A stretch of DNA of 64,000 bases from Bacteroides coprosuis DSM 18011 (GTDB taxonomy: Bacteria > Bacteroidota > Bacteroidia > Bacteroidales > Bacteroidaceae): NCBI GenBank assembly GCA_000212915.1, contig CM001167.1:2720780-2784779 (forward strand), written 5' to 3'. Below, piece by piece: positions 8,814 through 18,248 of this stretch (position 1 is the first letter of the stretch; each line of letters starts with the position of its first letter). Below the pieces are notes generated by a model. It saw only the letters and a list, made by a program, of their open reading frames with translations. It ran no database searches and was not told the origin of the DNA. The position numbers and the translations under genes were made by a program.

Positions 8814-10367
8814 ATGAGTAACCAGCTTGGAAAAATAAAAGAGCTTGTAGAATTACGTGCTCAAGCTCGCTTAGGTGGTGGCGAAAAAGCTATAGAAAAA
8901 CAACATAATAGAGGAAAATACACAGCTCGCGAACGTATCGCTATGCTTCTTGATGAAGGTAGCTTTGAAGAAATGGATATGTTCGTAAAACACAGATGCA
9001 CAAACTTCGGACAAGACAAAAAACATTATCTAGGTGACGGTGTAGTTACTGGATATGGTACAGTTGAAGGAAGACTTGTATATATATTTGCTCAAGACTT
9101 CACAGTTTGGGGCGGTTCTCTTTCAGAAACTATGGCTCAAAAGATCTGTAAAGTAATGGACCTTGCAATGAGAATGGGTGCACCAGTTATTGGAATCAAT
9201 GATTCGGGTGGCGCACGTATTCAAGAAGGTATCAACGCTCTTGCAGGTTATGCAGAAATTTTCCAACGTAACATTATGGCATCTGGCGTTATCCCTCAGA
9301 TTTCAGGAATCTTTGGTCCTTGTGCAGGTGGTGCCGTTTATTCTCCTGCTTTAACAGACTTTACTTTAATGACAGAAGGAACTTCTTATATGTTCTTAAC
9401 TGGACCTAAAGTAGTAAAAACTGTTACTGGTGAAGATGTAACACAAGAAGAACTAGGTGGTGCAAGTGTACACTCAACTAAATCTGGTGTAACTCACTTC
9501 ACTTCTCAAACAGAAGAAGAAGGTATCAAAACCATTCGTAAATTATTAAGCTTCATTCCTCAAAATAATCTTGAAGAAGCTCCATTTATTGAATGTAAAG
9601 ATCCTATCGACAGAATGGAAGAATCTCTAAACGAAATTATCCCTGATAACCCAAATAAACCTTACGATATGTATGGCGTTATTGGAGCATTAGTAGATAA
9701 CGGAGAATTCTTAGAAGTACAAAGAGATTTTGCTAAAAATATTATTATAGGTTTTGCTCGTTTTAATGGCCGCTCAGTAGGTGTTGTAGCAAATCAACCT
9801 AAATATCTTGCAGGTGTTCTAGACAGTAATGCTTCTCGTAAAGCTGCACGTTTCGTTCGCTTCTGCGATGCATTTAATATTCCTTTAGTAACGCTAGTAG
9901 ACGTTCCAGGTTTCTTACCAGGTACAGGTCAAGAGTATAACGCAGTTATCCACCATGGTGCTAAACTACTTTATGCTTATGGTGAAGCTACAGTGCCTAA
10001 AGTTACTGTTACATTAAGAAAATCATACGGAGGTTCACATATTGTAATGAGTTGTAAGCAACTTCGTGGTGACATCAATTATGCATGGCCTACTGCAGAA
10101 ATCGCAGTTATGGGTGGTGCTGGTGCTGTTGCTGTTCTTTACGGAAAAGAAGCTCGTAGTCAAGAAAATCCTACAGCTTTCCTTGCTGAAAAAGAAGAAG
10201 AATATACTAACTTATTTGCTAACCCATACAATGCAGCTAGATATGGCTACATCGATGATGTAATTGAACCACGTAATACTCGTTTCCGTGTAATCAAAGC
10301 GTTAGAACAATTAAAGACTAAACGTCAAACTAACCCTGCAAAGAAACACGGTAACATTCCATTATAA
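8814..10367 (+). CDS. mmdA: methylmalonyl-CoA decarboxylase alpha subunit / acyl-CoA carboxylase carboxyltransferase subunit
   Basis: A 517-residue cytosolic carboxyltransferase of the acyl-CoA carboxylase beta family. Two crotonase-type halves are evident: the N half with [12 protein letters not shown] and [16 protein letters not shown] (first oxyanion hole), and the C half with [14 protein letters not shown] and [15 protein letters not shown]. It moves the carboxyl group from methylmalonyl-CoA to the biotin of the carrier protein. The neighbouring OadG-like, BCCP and Na+-pump beta genes support the decarboxylase role rather than propionyl-CoA carboxylase, as no biotin carboxylase gene is present here. 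It starts 39 bp after mce. Confidence 0.93.
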   Translation: MSNQLGKIKELVELRAQARLGGGEKAIEKQHNRGKYTARERIAMLLDEGSFEEMDMFVKHRCTNFGQDKKHYLGDGVVTGYGTVEGRLVYIFAQDFTVWGGSLSETMAQKICKVMDLAMRMGAPVIGINDSGGARIQEGINALAGYAEIFQRNIMASGVIPQISGIFGPCAGGAVYSPALTDFTLMTEGTSYMFLTGPKVVKTVTGEDVTQEELGGASVHSTKSGVTHFTSQTEEEGIKTIRKLLSFIPQNNLEEAPFIECKDPIDRMEESLNEIIPDNPNKPYDMYGVIGALVDNGEFLEVQRDFAKNIIIGFARFNGRSVGVVANQPKYLAGVLDSNASRKAARFVRFCDAFNIPLVTLVDVPGFLPGTGQEYNAVIHHGAKLLYAYGEATVPKVTVTLRKSYGGSHIVMSCKQLRGDINYAWPTAEIAVMGGAGAVAVLYGKEARSQENPTAFLAEKEEEYTNLFANPYNAARYGYIDDVIEPRNTRFRVIKALEQLKTKRQTNPAKKHGNIPL

Positions 10368-10385
10368 TGTTCAAACTTTGTATTT

Positions 10386-11306
10386 ATGAATAAAAAACAT
10401 ATTGGTTTACTTCTAGTGTTTGCCTTCTACTTTGTGCTCAATATAAGTGCACAAAGTAGAACTAGCCTAAAAATCAATGAAATATTGGTAACTAATGAAA
10501 CCAATTTCGTTGATGATTATGGTGAAAATAATGCATGGATCGAAATATGGAATAGTTCCTATGCATCGGTAGACATAGAAGGATGCTATTTAACCAATGA
10601 CAAAAATAACCCAAGAAAGTACATGATACCAAAATCAGATGTGCTTACTCTGATTAAACCCAGACAGCACGTCCTATTTTGGGCAGATAATAAACCTGCA
10701 AGAGGTACTTTTCATATTAATTTTACCTTAGATCCTACAAAGGAAAACTACATTGCTTTGTATGACTCTAATGGTAAAACATTAATAGACGAGGTTATTG
10801 TGCCTGCCAATATTCTTCCTGATCAATCATATGCTAGAGATAAGGATGGAGCAGAAAAATGGGTTTTAAAAGGAGGCAGTGATGGTAGTCATGTGACACC
10901 CAGCACAAACAATACAGTTGAAGTAAGCAATATTAAAATAGAGAACTTCGAAAAGCATGACCCTGTGGGTATCGGGATGTCTATCATTGCTATGTCAGCA
11001 GTATTCTGTGGATTAATCCTCCTTTATCTCTCATTCAAGATTACAGGTAAAATAGCCGTATCAATGAGTAAAAGAAAAAATATGAATAAAACTGAAAACA
11101 AAGCAGCAGAAAGTACACCTACTCAAAGTGTAAGTTCTACTCCACTAGGCAAAGGTGCTAATGAAGATATAGTGGCAATTACTATGGCTCTTCACGAACA
11201 CTTAGGCGGAGTACATGACGTTGAGAATATGGTGCTTACGTTCAATGAAGTAGGACCAAGCCATTCTCCATGGAGCTTGAAAATATTTGGTCTACGTAAA
11301 AGATAA
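10386..11306 (+). CDS. lamin-tail domain fused to OadG-type sodium-pump gamma subunit
   Basis: A 306-residue membrane protein with two unlike parts. After a signal-like segment (about residues 5-22, ending NISAQ), residues 25-175 resemble a lamin-tail domain: LKINEILVTN, NNAWIEIWNSS, IEGCYLTNDKNNPRKYMIP, and FTLDPTKENYIALYD. A single transmembrane segment follows (about 197-218, GMSIIAMSAVFCGLILLYLSF). The C-terminal part is charged and ends as OadG gamma subunits of decarboxylase pumps do in this group. In this topology the lamin-tail domain would lie in the periplasm. Gamma subunits assemble the complex and anchor alpha to the membrane. It is 18 bp after mmdA and 32 bp before the biotin carrier gene. 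Confidence 0.8.
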   Translation: MNKKHIGLLLVFAFYFVLNISAQSRTSLKINEILVTNETNFVDDYGENNAWIEIWNSSYASVDIEGCYLTNDKNNPRKYMIPKSDVLTLIKPRQHVLFWADNKPARGTFHINFTLDPTKENYIALYDSNGKTLIDEVIVPANILPDQSYARDKDGAEKWVLKGGSDGSHVTPSTNNTVEVSNIKIENFEKHDPVGIGMSIIAMSAVFCGLILLYLSFKITGKIAVSMSKRKNMNKTENKAAESTPTQSVSSTPLGKGANEDIVAITMALHEHLGGVHDVENMVLTFNEVGPSHSPWSLKIFGLRKR

Positions 11307-11338
11307 CTTATTGTATTACAAGTTTAAGAACAAAAACA

Positions 11339-11770
11339 ATGAAAGAATATAAATATAAAATCAACGGCAAAGATTACAATGTTGTTGTAAATGAGATCGA
11401 AGACAATATTGCAAAAGTTGAAGTAAATGGCAAAGCCTACGAGGTAGAAATGGAAAAAGAAGTTGCTCCAACAATTGCTCCAGTAGCTAAGCCAGCAGCG
11501 CCTGCTCCTACAGCAGCACCTGCAGCTCAAGCTTCTACTCCTTCGACTGGGGGTAAAAAATCAGGAGTTCAATCACCTCTTCCTGGTGTTATCATTGACA
11601 TTAAAGTATCTGTTGGTGATGTTGTTAAACGCGGACAAACTATTCTTATCCTAGAAGCAATGAAGATGGAGAATAATATTAACGCGACAAAAGATGGTAA
11701 AGTTGTTGAAATAAAAGTAAATAAAGGAGACTCAGTACTTGAAGGAACTGATTTGATAATCTTAGAATAA
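11339..11770 (+). CDS. biotin carboxyl carrier protein of the decarboxylase complex
   Basis: A 143-residue biotinyl protein. A short N-terminal domain (to about residue 45) is joined by an Ala/Pro-rich flexible linker (about 45-72) to the lipoyl/biotinyl domain. The biotin-attachment sequence EAMKMEN is at 106-112, with K109 the modified lysine. It carries the carboxyl group from the alpha subunit to the membrane beta subunit. It ends one base before the start of the beta subunit gene, so the two are tightly coupled. It is the MmdC-like partner of this operon. Confidence 0.95.
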   Translation: MKEYKYKINGKDYNVVVNEIEDNIAKVEVNGKAYEVEMEKEVAPTIAPVAKPAAPAPTAAPAAQASTPSTGGKKSGVQSPLPGVIIDIKVSVGDVVKRGQTILILEAMKMENNINATKDGKVVEIKVNKGDSVLEGTDLIILE

Positions 11771-11771
11771 C

Positions 11772-12932
11772 ATGGGTGATTTCTTGACTTTTCTAGGGAA
11801 TAACCTTATAGATTTCTGGAGCTATACTGGCTTGGCAAATGCTACACCTGGACACCTAATAATGCTGGTCATAGGTTTACTTTTCATCTATTTAGCTATT
11901 GCTAAAGAATATGAACCTATGCTGCTTATTCCTATTGGCTTTGGTATTCTTATAGGTAACATCCCTTTCAATCTAGAAGCTGGGCTACAGGTCGGTATTT
12001 ACGAAGAAGGATCTGTACTCAATATCCTTTATCAAGGGGTAACCTCTGGTTGGTATCCCCCTTTGATATTCCTAGGTATTGGTGCTATGACAGACTTCTC
12101 TGCATTGATTTCTAACCCAAAACTTCTACTTATCGGTGCAGCTGCACAATTTGGTATCTTTGGAGCTTATATTATTGCTCTGTGGATGGATTTTGATCCA
12201 AGCCAAGCAGGTGCTATTGGTATTATTGGTGGAGCCGATGGACCAACTGCCATATTCTTGTCGTCAAAGCTTGCCCCTAACTTGTTGGGAGCGATTGCTG
12301 TAGCGGCATATTCATATATGGCTTTAGTTCCTGTAATTCAGCCACCTATTATGCGTGCTCTTACTACTAAGAAAGAACGCGTAATCCGTATGAGACCTCC
12401 AAGAAAGGTATCTCATACAGAAAAAGTAATCTTCCCTATTATCGGATTATTACTTACAACATTCTTAGTACCCTCTGGACTTCCTCTTCTAGGTATGCTC
12501 TTCTTTGGAAACTTACTGAAAGAAAGTGGAGTAACTAAACGTCTAGCTAATACTGCAAGTGGACCACTAATTGATACAATTACTATCTTATTGGGACTAA
12601 CTGTGGGAGCTTCTACACAAGCATCTGAGTTCTTAACTTTTGACTCTATTAAAATATTTGTATTAGGAGCTATCTCATTTATTATTGCAACAACAGCTGG
12701 TGTTTTATTTGTTAAATTCTTCAATTTATTCTTGAAGGGTGATAACAAGATTAACCCACTTATAGGAAATGCAGGAGTATCAGCGGTGCCCGATTCTGCG
12801 CGTATATCACAAGTTGTAGGATTAGAATATGATCCAACTAACTATTTATTGATGCATGCAATGGGACCAAATGTTGCCGGAGTGATTGGCTCAGCAGTAG
12901 CAGCTGGTATATTGTTAGGTTTCTTATCTTAA
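11772..12932 (+). CDS. oadB: sodium-translocating decarboxylase beta subunit
   Basis: A 386-residue integral membrane protein of the OadB/MmdB/GcdB family, with about nine to ten hydrophobic segments. Family hallmarks are the conserved [21 protein letters not shown] block at about residues 149-169, whose Asp binds Na+, and the closing block [14 protein letters not shown] near 333-346. It decarboxylates carboxybiotin and couples this to Na+ export, so fermentation to propionate contributes to the sodium gradient. It is last in the operon and is followed by a strong terminator. Symbol is given by family; the substrate context is methylmalonyl-CoA. Confidence 0.93.
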   Translation: MGDFLTFLGNNLIDFWSYTGLANATPGHLIMLVIGLLFIYLAIAKEYEPMLLIPIGFGILIGNIPFNLEAGLQVGIYEEGSVLNILYQGVTSGWYPPLIFLGIGAMTDFSALISNPKLLLIGAAAQFGIFGAYIIALWMDFDPSQAGAIGIIGGADGPTAIFLSSKLAPNLLGAIAVAAYSYMALVPVIQPPIMRALTTKKERVIRMRPPRKVSHTEKVIFPIIGLLLTTFLVPSGLPLLGMLFFGNLLKESGVTKRLANTASGPLIDTITILLGLTVGASTQASEFLTFDSIKIFVLGAISFIIATTAGVLFVKFFNLFLKGDNKINPLIGNAGVSAVPDSARISQVVGLEYDPTNYLLMHAMGPNVAGVIGSAVAAGILLGFLS

Positions 12933-12952
12933 GAGAAAAAGATATAGAATTG

Positions 12953-12983
12953 AGTAGGAGAAAACAAATCGTTTTCTCCTACT
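12953..12983 (+). terminator. terminator of the methylmalonyl-CoA decarboxylase operon
   Basis: A 13-bp stem (12953-12965 with 12971-12983, AGTAGGAGAAAAC and its complement), five-base loop, followed by a T-rich tract. It lies 20 bp after the beta subunit stop codon. Confidence 0.9.
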
Positions 12984-12989
12984 TTTATT

Positions 12990-13310
12990 TTAGACCTCTC
13001 ATACCCATCGTATATACTATTCCGCATACGCAATTCTTAGTTACGAAAACAATCCATTAAAAATGGATAATTGCCTCTTTTCAAATTATCTTTATTCAAG
13101 GATAAAGCTAGTAACTATACACCAATAACTCTTTTCTGGTAATTGACCATGCCTAGCCTTTATCTAAGGCTACATTTAAATCAATTATTCAAAGGTATCT
13201 ACACTTCCTTTCACCTTTTCCATATACACATTCTAAGCCTACATCTATACCATTCATCCAATATTTGAAGATGTTTCTTCACCTCCAAAAGTTTGACGTA
13301 TCTAAGTTAG
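12990..13310 (-). pseudogene. remnant of a group II intron reverse transcriptase/maturase (C-terminal end and intron 3' end)
   Basis: On the minus strand, broken pieces match the maturase C-terminus of bacterial group II introns. They are LDEWYRCRLRMCIWKR (around 13254-13208), a frame-shifted TRK/SYWCI block (around 13140) and KRGNYPFLMDCF (around 13080). These correspond to the family's RRRLRMCIWKQWK, TRKGYWRI and KRGY-FLDYY motifs. Beyond the last piece, 12990-13035 still resembles the intron 3' end (a TATGCGGAA / ACGATGGGTATGAGAGGTC-type hairpin). Stops and frame changes make it non-functional. No reverse transcriptase domain or intron 5' end is recognisable. Confidence 0.65.
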
Positions 13311-13896
13311 CCCCGGATAAACAAACGAAGAGCAGTTTTACAGTTTTCATATTCTATATTATTGCTACGACCTATTAACCTATTATTTATAGCTAGATCG
13401 TAAGTATGAACTTGTTTTAAGACATCAGACCAGCTACGCTTAGAGCAGAAGCCATAATTGGTATCTTTAAATTCTCACTCACAGAGAGGAGAAAGTATTT
13501 GTGAACTGGACTGTCTTACGTAAAAGCCACTTCCGTGAGGTTATTTTCTGTTATCCCAACAACAGTCTGCACTCCACAATAGCCACCAAATTCAATCTTA
13601 TTCTTCTTGTGGTAGCTGTCAAACTTAATGTTTCGACCTATTAAAATAAAACCATACTGGCAAACAACAAAGAAGACTCATCTCTTGATACAGGGGGCCT
13701 TCATTATTTTTATACAAAACAAAGAAAAAGCAAAACAAGTGTAACCTTTTTAGAGTTAATACATCATATCATTAAAATACAATAGATTACCTTTTATTAC
13801 TAAAAGAGAAAGAATGATAATTTATTATTAATAAATATTTCAAATGAATAACTATTGTAGTACATTGCTTTACAATTAACAAATAGATAAATACCT
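13311..13896. other. gene-poor stretch with a second, unidentified coding remnant
   Basis: No intact gene. On the minus strand around 13395-13560 and 13340-13480 there are short open pieces with protein-like composition (for example KNKIEFGGYCGVQTVVGI and SWSDVLKQVHTYDLAINN) separated by stops, suggesting a decayed gene in the same orientation as the maturase remnant. I could not assign it. From 13700 to 13896 the DNA is AT-rich leader sequence of the exporter operon. Confidence 0.4.
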
Positions 13897-14613
13897 GTGA
13901 TACACTTAGAAAACGTTCATAAAACCTACCCTGGTCTTGTACCTTTACATGTGCTTAAAGGTATAGACTTACACATAAATAAAGGTGAATTTGTATCCAT
14001 AATGGGTGCCTCTGGTTCAGGTAAATCCACTCTCTTAAATATATTGGGAATTCTTGACACTTATGATGAGGGAAAATACTTTCTCAATGATGTCTTAATT
14101 AAAAATCTTAGCGAAAAAAGAGCTGCTGAATTTAGAAATAAGATGATTGGCTTTATCTTTCAATCCTTTAATCTAATTACTTTTAAAAATGCAGTAGAAA
14201 ATGTAGCTCTCCCCCTATTCTACCAAGGCATAAGTAGAAAAAAGAGAAATGCTTTAGCACTAGAATATTTAGATCGACTAGGGTTAAAAGGCTGGGCACA
14301 TCATATGCCCAATGAGATGAGTGGTGGACAAAAGCAACGCGTAGCTATAGCAAGAGCCTTAATAACACAACCACAAATCCTTTTAGCTGACGAACCAACA
14401 GGGGCCTTAGACAGTAAAACCTCTATTGAAGTAATGGAAATTTTAAAAGAGCTCCATGAACAAGGACAAACTATTGTAGTAGTAACACACGAAAGTGGAG
14501 TAGCCCACCAAACGGAAAAGATCATTCACATCCAAGATGGTCTCATCAAGAATATAGAAGAAAATACACTCCAATCTAACTCGCCATTTAGTATGGACGG
14601 ATATATCAAATAA
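13897..14613 (+). CDS. ABC transporter ATP-binding protein, MacB/LolD type
   Basis: A 238-residue ATPase. Walker A GASGSGKST is at residues 37-45, a Q-loop FIFQSFNLI near 89, the ABC signature MSGGQKQR at about 140-147, Walker B ILLADEP near 160 and the H-loop VVTHES near 195. The start is GTG at 13897, since no ATG lies upstream in frame before a stop. It energises the two permeases that follow (4-bp gap to the first). The set of ATPase, two FtsX-type permeases, adaptor and TolC-like protein forms a MacAB-TolC-like tripartite exporter across both membranes. Its substrate (drug, peptide or lipid) is unknown. Confidence 0.93.
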   Translation: MIHLENVHKTYPGLVPLHVLKGIDLHINKGEFVSIMGASGSGKSTLLNILGILDTYDEGKYFLNDVLIKNLSEKRAAEFRNKMIGFIFQSFNLITFKNAVENVALPLFYQGISRKKRNALALEYLDRLGLKGWAHHMPNEMSGGQKQRVAIARALITQPQILLADEPTGALDSKTSIEVMEILKELHEQGQTIVVVTHESGVAHQTEKIIHIQDGLIKNIEENTLQSNSPFSMDGYIK

Positions 14614-14617
14614 AAAT

Positions 14618-15868
14618 ATGATTGATCTCTTTCAAGAAATATATGCATCTATTAAGAAAAACAAACTGAGAACCTTTCTCACAGGGTTTGCGGTAGCATG
14701 GGGTATATTTATTCTCATTGTTTTATTAGGTGCAGGTAATGGTCTATTAAATGCCTTTGAAAAGAATATACAAAGATTTAATACAAGTTCGATCTCTATC
14801 AGAGGAGGAAGAACAAGTGAGGCTTTTCAAGGATATCAAAGGGATAGAAGAATCACTTTTAAGGAAGCAGATATTCAGACTCTAATTGATAAATTAGGAG
14901 AACACCTCGAAAATGGAGGAGGAGAAATATCTATTCAAAACAACATATCAACCTCTAAAGATTTTATTCTATCTCGTATAGCGGGCGTATATCCTAGTTA
15001 TCAAATAACAGAGGCTCTAGAAATCATTCAAGGAAGATTTATTAATGAAATAGATACAAAAGAAAATAGAAAGAGCATAGTTATTCATGAAGAAGCTGTA
15101 CCCATCTTATTCGATACAAAAGATCCTTTAGGACAAATAGTCACTTTAGACAGTCTCTCTTATCAAGTTGTGGGAGTTTACAAAGGTGGCGGCTTTAGAG
15201 ACAATTCCAACGTATATGTTCCTCTACAAACTCTAAAACTTATTTATAATAAAGATGAACTTAGCAATTGCTCATTTATTCTAAATAAAAACATCCAATC
15301 AGAGAAGGACAATGAAATATTAGAAGAGAAGATAAGATCTGTTTTAGCTCAAGAACATCACTTCAATCCCCAGGATAAAAGAGCGGTATGGATATGGAAT
15401 AGACTCTCTAATTTTTTACAGCAACAAAATGCTAGTAAATATTTGAGCATAGCTATCTGGGTTATCGGAATATTTACACTTTTAAGTGGAGTTGTAGGAG
15501 TTAGCAATATCATGCTTATCACTGTAAAAGAACGGACTAAAGAGTTTGGAATACGAAAAGCTATTGGGGCAAAGCCATCCTCTATCTTAAAACTAGTACT
15601 CACAGAAAGTATCGTCATTACTACTTTTTTTGGATATTTTGGAATGTTGGCTGGTATCGGAGCAACAGAATGGATGAATCATGTGGCGGGGACTAAAGTA
15701 ATGGACGCTGGAGCTTTCTCTCAAACTGTATTTTTAAATCCGACTGTAGATATTAGTATAGCCATTCAAGCAACATTGACACTAATTATAGCTGGAACTA
15801 TTGCAGGCTACGTTCCTGCACGCAGAGCAGTAAAAATAAAACCTGTGGATGCATTAAATGCTAGATAA
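14618..15868 (+). CDS. ABC transporter permease, MacB/FtsX family (first of two)
   Basis: A 416-residue membrane protein with the MacB layout: one transmembrane helix near the N-terminus (about residues 21-43), a large periplasmic MacB_PCD-like domain (45-285), then three C-terminal helices forming the FtsX domain. The hallmark cytoplasmic stretch VKERTKEFGIRKAIGA is near residue 302, and the ending ARRAVKIKPVDALN is typical. It starts 4 bp after the ATPase gene. It is similar in plan but not identical to the next gene, so the pair probably forms a heterodimer. Confidence 0.92.
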   Translation: MIDLFQEIYASIKKNKLRTFLTGFAVAWGIFILIVLLGAGNGLLNAFEKNIQRFNTSSISIRGGRTSEAFQGYQRDRRITFKEADIQTLIDKLGEHLENGGGEISIQNNISTSKDFILSRIAGVYPSYQITEALEIIQGRFINEIDTKENRKSIVIHEEAVPILFDTKDPLGQIVTLDSLSYQVVGVYKGGGFRDNSNVYVPLQTLKLIYNKDELSNCSFILNKNIQSEKDNEILEEKIRSVLAQEHHFNPQDKRAVWIWNRLSNFLQQQNASKYLSIAIWVIGIFTLLSGVVGVSNIMLITVKERTKEFGIRKAIGAKPSSILKLVLTESIVITTFFGYFGMLAGIGATEWMNHVAGTKVMDAGAFSQTVFLNPTVDISIAIQATLTLIIAGTIAGYVPARRAVKIKPVDALNAR

Positions 15869-15878
15869 CACTTAGACT

Positions 15879-17123
15879 ATGAAATTTGACTTAAATAGTT
15901 GGGAAGAAATATTTATCACACTGGCTAGGAATAAATCCCGTAGCCTTTTAACCGCTTTCGGAGTATTCTGGGGGATTTTTATGCTCATTGTCCTTATAGG
16001 TTTAGGGCAAGGACTGAGAACCTTTATGTCTAAAAACTTTGAAGGATCAAACCAAAACACAAGTTTTATAATGACTAGAAGAACCTCCGAAGCCTATAAA
16101 GGTTTCCAAAAAGGAAGGAACTGGAAATTAGAGTATAAAGACATTGAACGCCTCAAAAAAATAGAAGGCATAGATATAGTCTGTCCAGCCTATATTACAT
16201 GGGGAGGTACAACAACTTATAATGAATTTAAAAGTACAGGGTCACTACTTGGAACAGAACCCACCTTTAATATCATACAGAAGCAAAATTTAAGTTATGG
16301 ACGCTTTATAAACAATATTGACTTAGCCGAATCTAGAAAAGTCTGTGTATTGGGTTCGCAAGTTTACGTAGATTTATTTCCAAGAGGAGAAGACCCTACT
16401 GGCTCTTTTATCAGCATACAAGGTGTCTATTATCAAGTTATAGGAGTCATTAAAGCAGGAGATTCTTCTATGAACTTTGGCGGTGATCCCGAACAGCAGA
16501 TTATACTTCCTTTAACCACATTACAAGCCCTTTATAATAAAGGTGATGAGATTGATTTTATTGCACTAAGTGGAAACAAAGATAAATCTATGAGTGATTT
16601 ACAAGGAGAAATAGAATCTACTCTAAAGACAGCTCATATGATAGCACCCAACGATAAACAAGCTATCTTCTTTCTAAATACGGAGGCTATGTTTAATATG
16701 GTAAACAGCCTTATGCTAGGAATTAATTTACTAATATGGCTAGTAGGTGCAGGGACCCTTATGGCTGGAATTATAGGTGTCAGTAACATTATGATGGTAA
16801 CAGTTAAAGAAAGGACTACCGAGTTTGGAATCCGAAGAGCTATTGGAGCTCTACCTCAAGATATATTAGGACAAATCATATTGGAGAGTATAGTAATAAC
16901 CATTCTATCAGGTACAGCAGGACTAGTTATTGGGGTATTATCTTTATCTGGAGTAGAGTCTATAGTGAATGCAATGAATGCCTCAAATGTTAGTTTTCAA
17001 GTATCTTTTGGACTAAGTATGGGCATATTCATTTCACTGATACTACTTGGAATTTTGGCTGGTATGGCTCCCGCATACAGAGCCCTAGCTATAAAGCCGA
17101 TTGATGCAATACGAGAAGAATAA
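15879..17123 (+). CDS. ABC transporter permease, MacB/FtsX family (second of two)
   Basis: A 414-residue paralogue of the preceding permease, 10 bp downstream. It has the same plan: N-terminal helix (about 24-45), periplasmic domain, and three C-terminal helices with VKERTTEFGIRRAIGALP near residue 303 and the ending YRALAIKPIDAIREE. Two permeases with a single separate ATPase fit a heterodimeric mechanotransmission-type exporter that pulls substrate from the periplasm into the adaptor/TolC channel. Family knowledge gives the role; the cargo is not evident. Confidence 0.92.
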   Translation: MKFDLNSWEEIFITLARNKSRSLLTAFGVFWGIFMLIVLIGLGQGLRTFMSKNFEGSNQNTSFIMTRRTSEAYKGFQKGRNWKLEYKDIERLKKIEGIDIVCPAYITWGGTTTYNEFKSTGSLLGTEPTFNIIQKQNLSYGRFINNIDLAESRKVCVLGSQVYVDLFPRGEDPTGSFISIQGVYYQVIGVIKAGDSSMNFGGDPEQQIILPLTTLQALYNKGDEIDFIALSGNKDKSMSDLQGEIESTLKTAHMIAPNDKQAIFFLNTEAMFNMVNSLMLGINLLIWLVGAGTLMAGIIGVSNIMMVTVKERTTEFGIRRAIGALPQDILGQIILESIVITILSGTAGLVIGVLSLSGVESIVNAMNASNVSFQVSFGLSMGIFISLILLGILAGMAPAYRALAIKPIDAIREE

Positions 17124-17147
17124 TAAAATTAAAATCTATAATAGAGT

Positions 17148-18242
17148 ATGAAAAAGTATATTAAGTATGCCGTCTTTATAATCATTGGACTGCTTTTTAT
17201 TCAGACTTTTGTTTTCTTATATAAAAAGTCGCAACCTAAAAAGGTAATGTACGAAACGGTACAACCTCAAGTTAAAGATATAGAAAAATCTACTGTAGCT
17301 ACTGGCACAGTAGAACCTAGAGATGAGGTATTAATCAAACCTCAAATATCAGGTATTATAGATAAGCTATATAAAGAAGCAGGTCAAACAGTAAAAAAAG
17401 ATGAGATTATAGCTAGAGTAAAAGTAATACCAGAACTTGGACAATTAAGCTCTACAGAAAGCAGAGTAAATACTGCAAGGGTGAATTTAAGGCAAGCAGA
17501 AAAAGATCATGAACGTATGACAGCTCTTTTTGAAAAAGGCTTAATCAGTAAAGAGGAATACGAAAAAGATAAGGTTACAATCGATAATGCTCGCATAGAG
17601 TATCAAGCAGCAAAAGACTCTTATGATATCGTAAAAGAAGGATTTTCAAAAAGTCAAGCAGATTTAAGTAACACTCTAATCCGATCAACAATTGATGGAT
17701 TAATCCTTGATATTCCTATTAAAGAAGGAAACTCTGTAATTTTAAGTAATAACTTCAATGATGGTACAACAATAGCTACTGTAGCCAATATGGATGATCT
17801 TATATTCAAAGGTTACATTGATGAAACAGAAGTTGGTAAAGTTCATGAAGGTATGAATGTAAAACTAAGCATTGGGGCTCTCCAAAACTTTGTTTTTGAC
17901 GCGACTCTAGAATATATTTCACCTAAAGCAAAACTAGAGAATGGAGCTAATCTCTTTGAAATTAAAGCAGCTGTAGAAAGACCCGACTCTGTATTTATTC
18001 GTTCTGGATATTCAGCTAATGCAACCATTGTTTTAAATGCTGCAACACAAATACTCACCGTACCCGAAAGAGTGGTTGAGATGTCTAATGATAGTGCTTT
18101 TGTGTGGGTAGAAGTACAAGCAGGAGAAAATCAGAAATTCGAAAAGAAATCAATACTAGTAGGATTAAGTAATGGTATTGATATTGAAGTTAAAAACGGA
18201 TTAACTACAGAAGAAAAATTAAGAGGATTACCTATAAATTAA
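17148..18242 (+). CDS. HlyD/MacA-family periplasmic adaptor
   Basis: A 364-residue membrane-fusion protein. A single N-terminal helix (about residues 6-25) anchors it in the inner membrane. It has the biotinyl-lipoyl half motif VLIKPQISGIIDKLYKEAGQ (about 64-83), a coiled-coil hairpin of about 105-170 (TARVNLRQAEKDHERM, with ALFEKGLISKEEYEKDK) and beta-barrel regions to the end. It bridges the permease pair and the outer-membrane channel. It is 24 bp after the second permease and 6 bp ahead of the TolC-like gene. Confidence 0.92.
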   Translation: MKKYIKYAVFIIIGLLFIQTFVFLYKKSQPKKVMYETVQPQVKDIEKSTVATGTVEPRDEVLIKPQISGIIDKLYKEAGQTVKKDEIIARVKVIPELGQLSSTESRVNTARVNLRQAEKDHERMTALFEKGLISKEEYEKDKVTIDNARIEYQAAKDSYDIVKEGFSKSQADLSNTLIRSTIDGLILDIPIKEGNSVILSNNFNDGTTIATVANMDDLIFKGYIDETEVGKVHEGMNVKLSIGALQNFVFDATLEYISPKAKLENGANLFEIKAAVERPDSVFIRSGYSANATIVLNAATQILTVPERVVEMSNDSAFVWVEVQAGENQKFEKKSILVGLSNGIDIEVKNGLTTEEKLRGLPIN

Positions 18243-18248
18243 TAAGCT

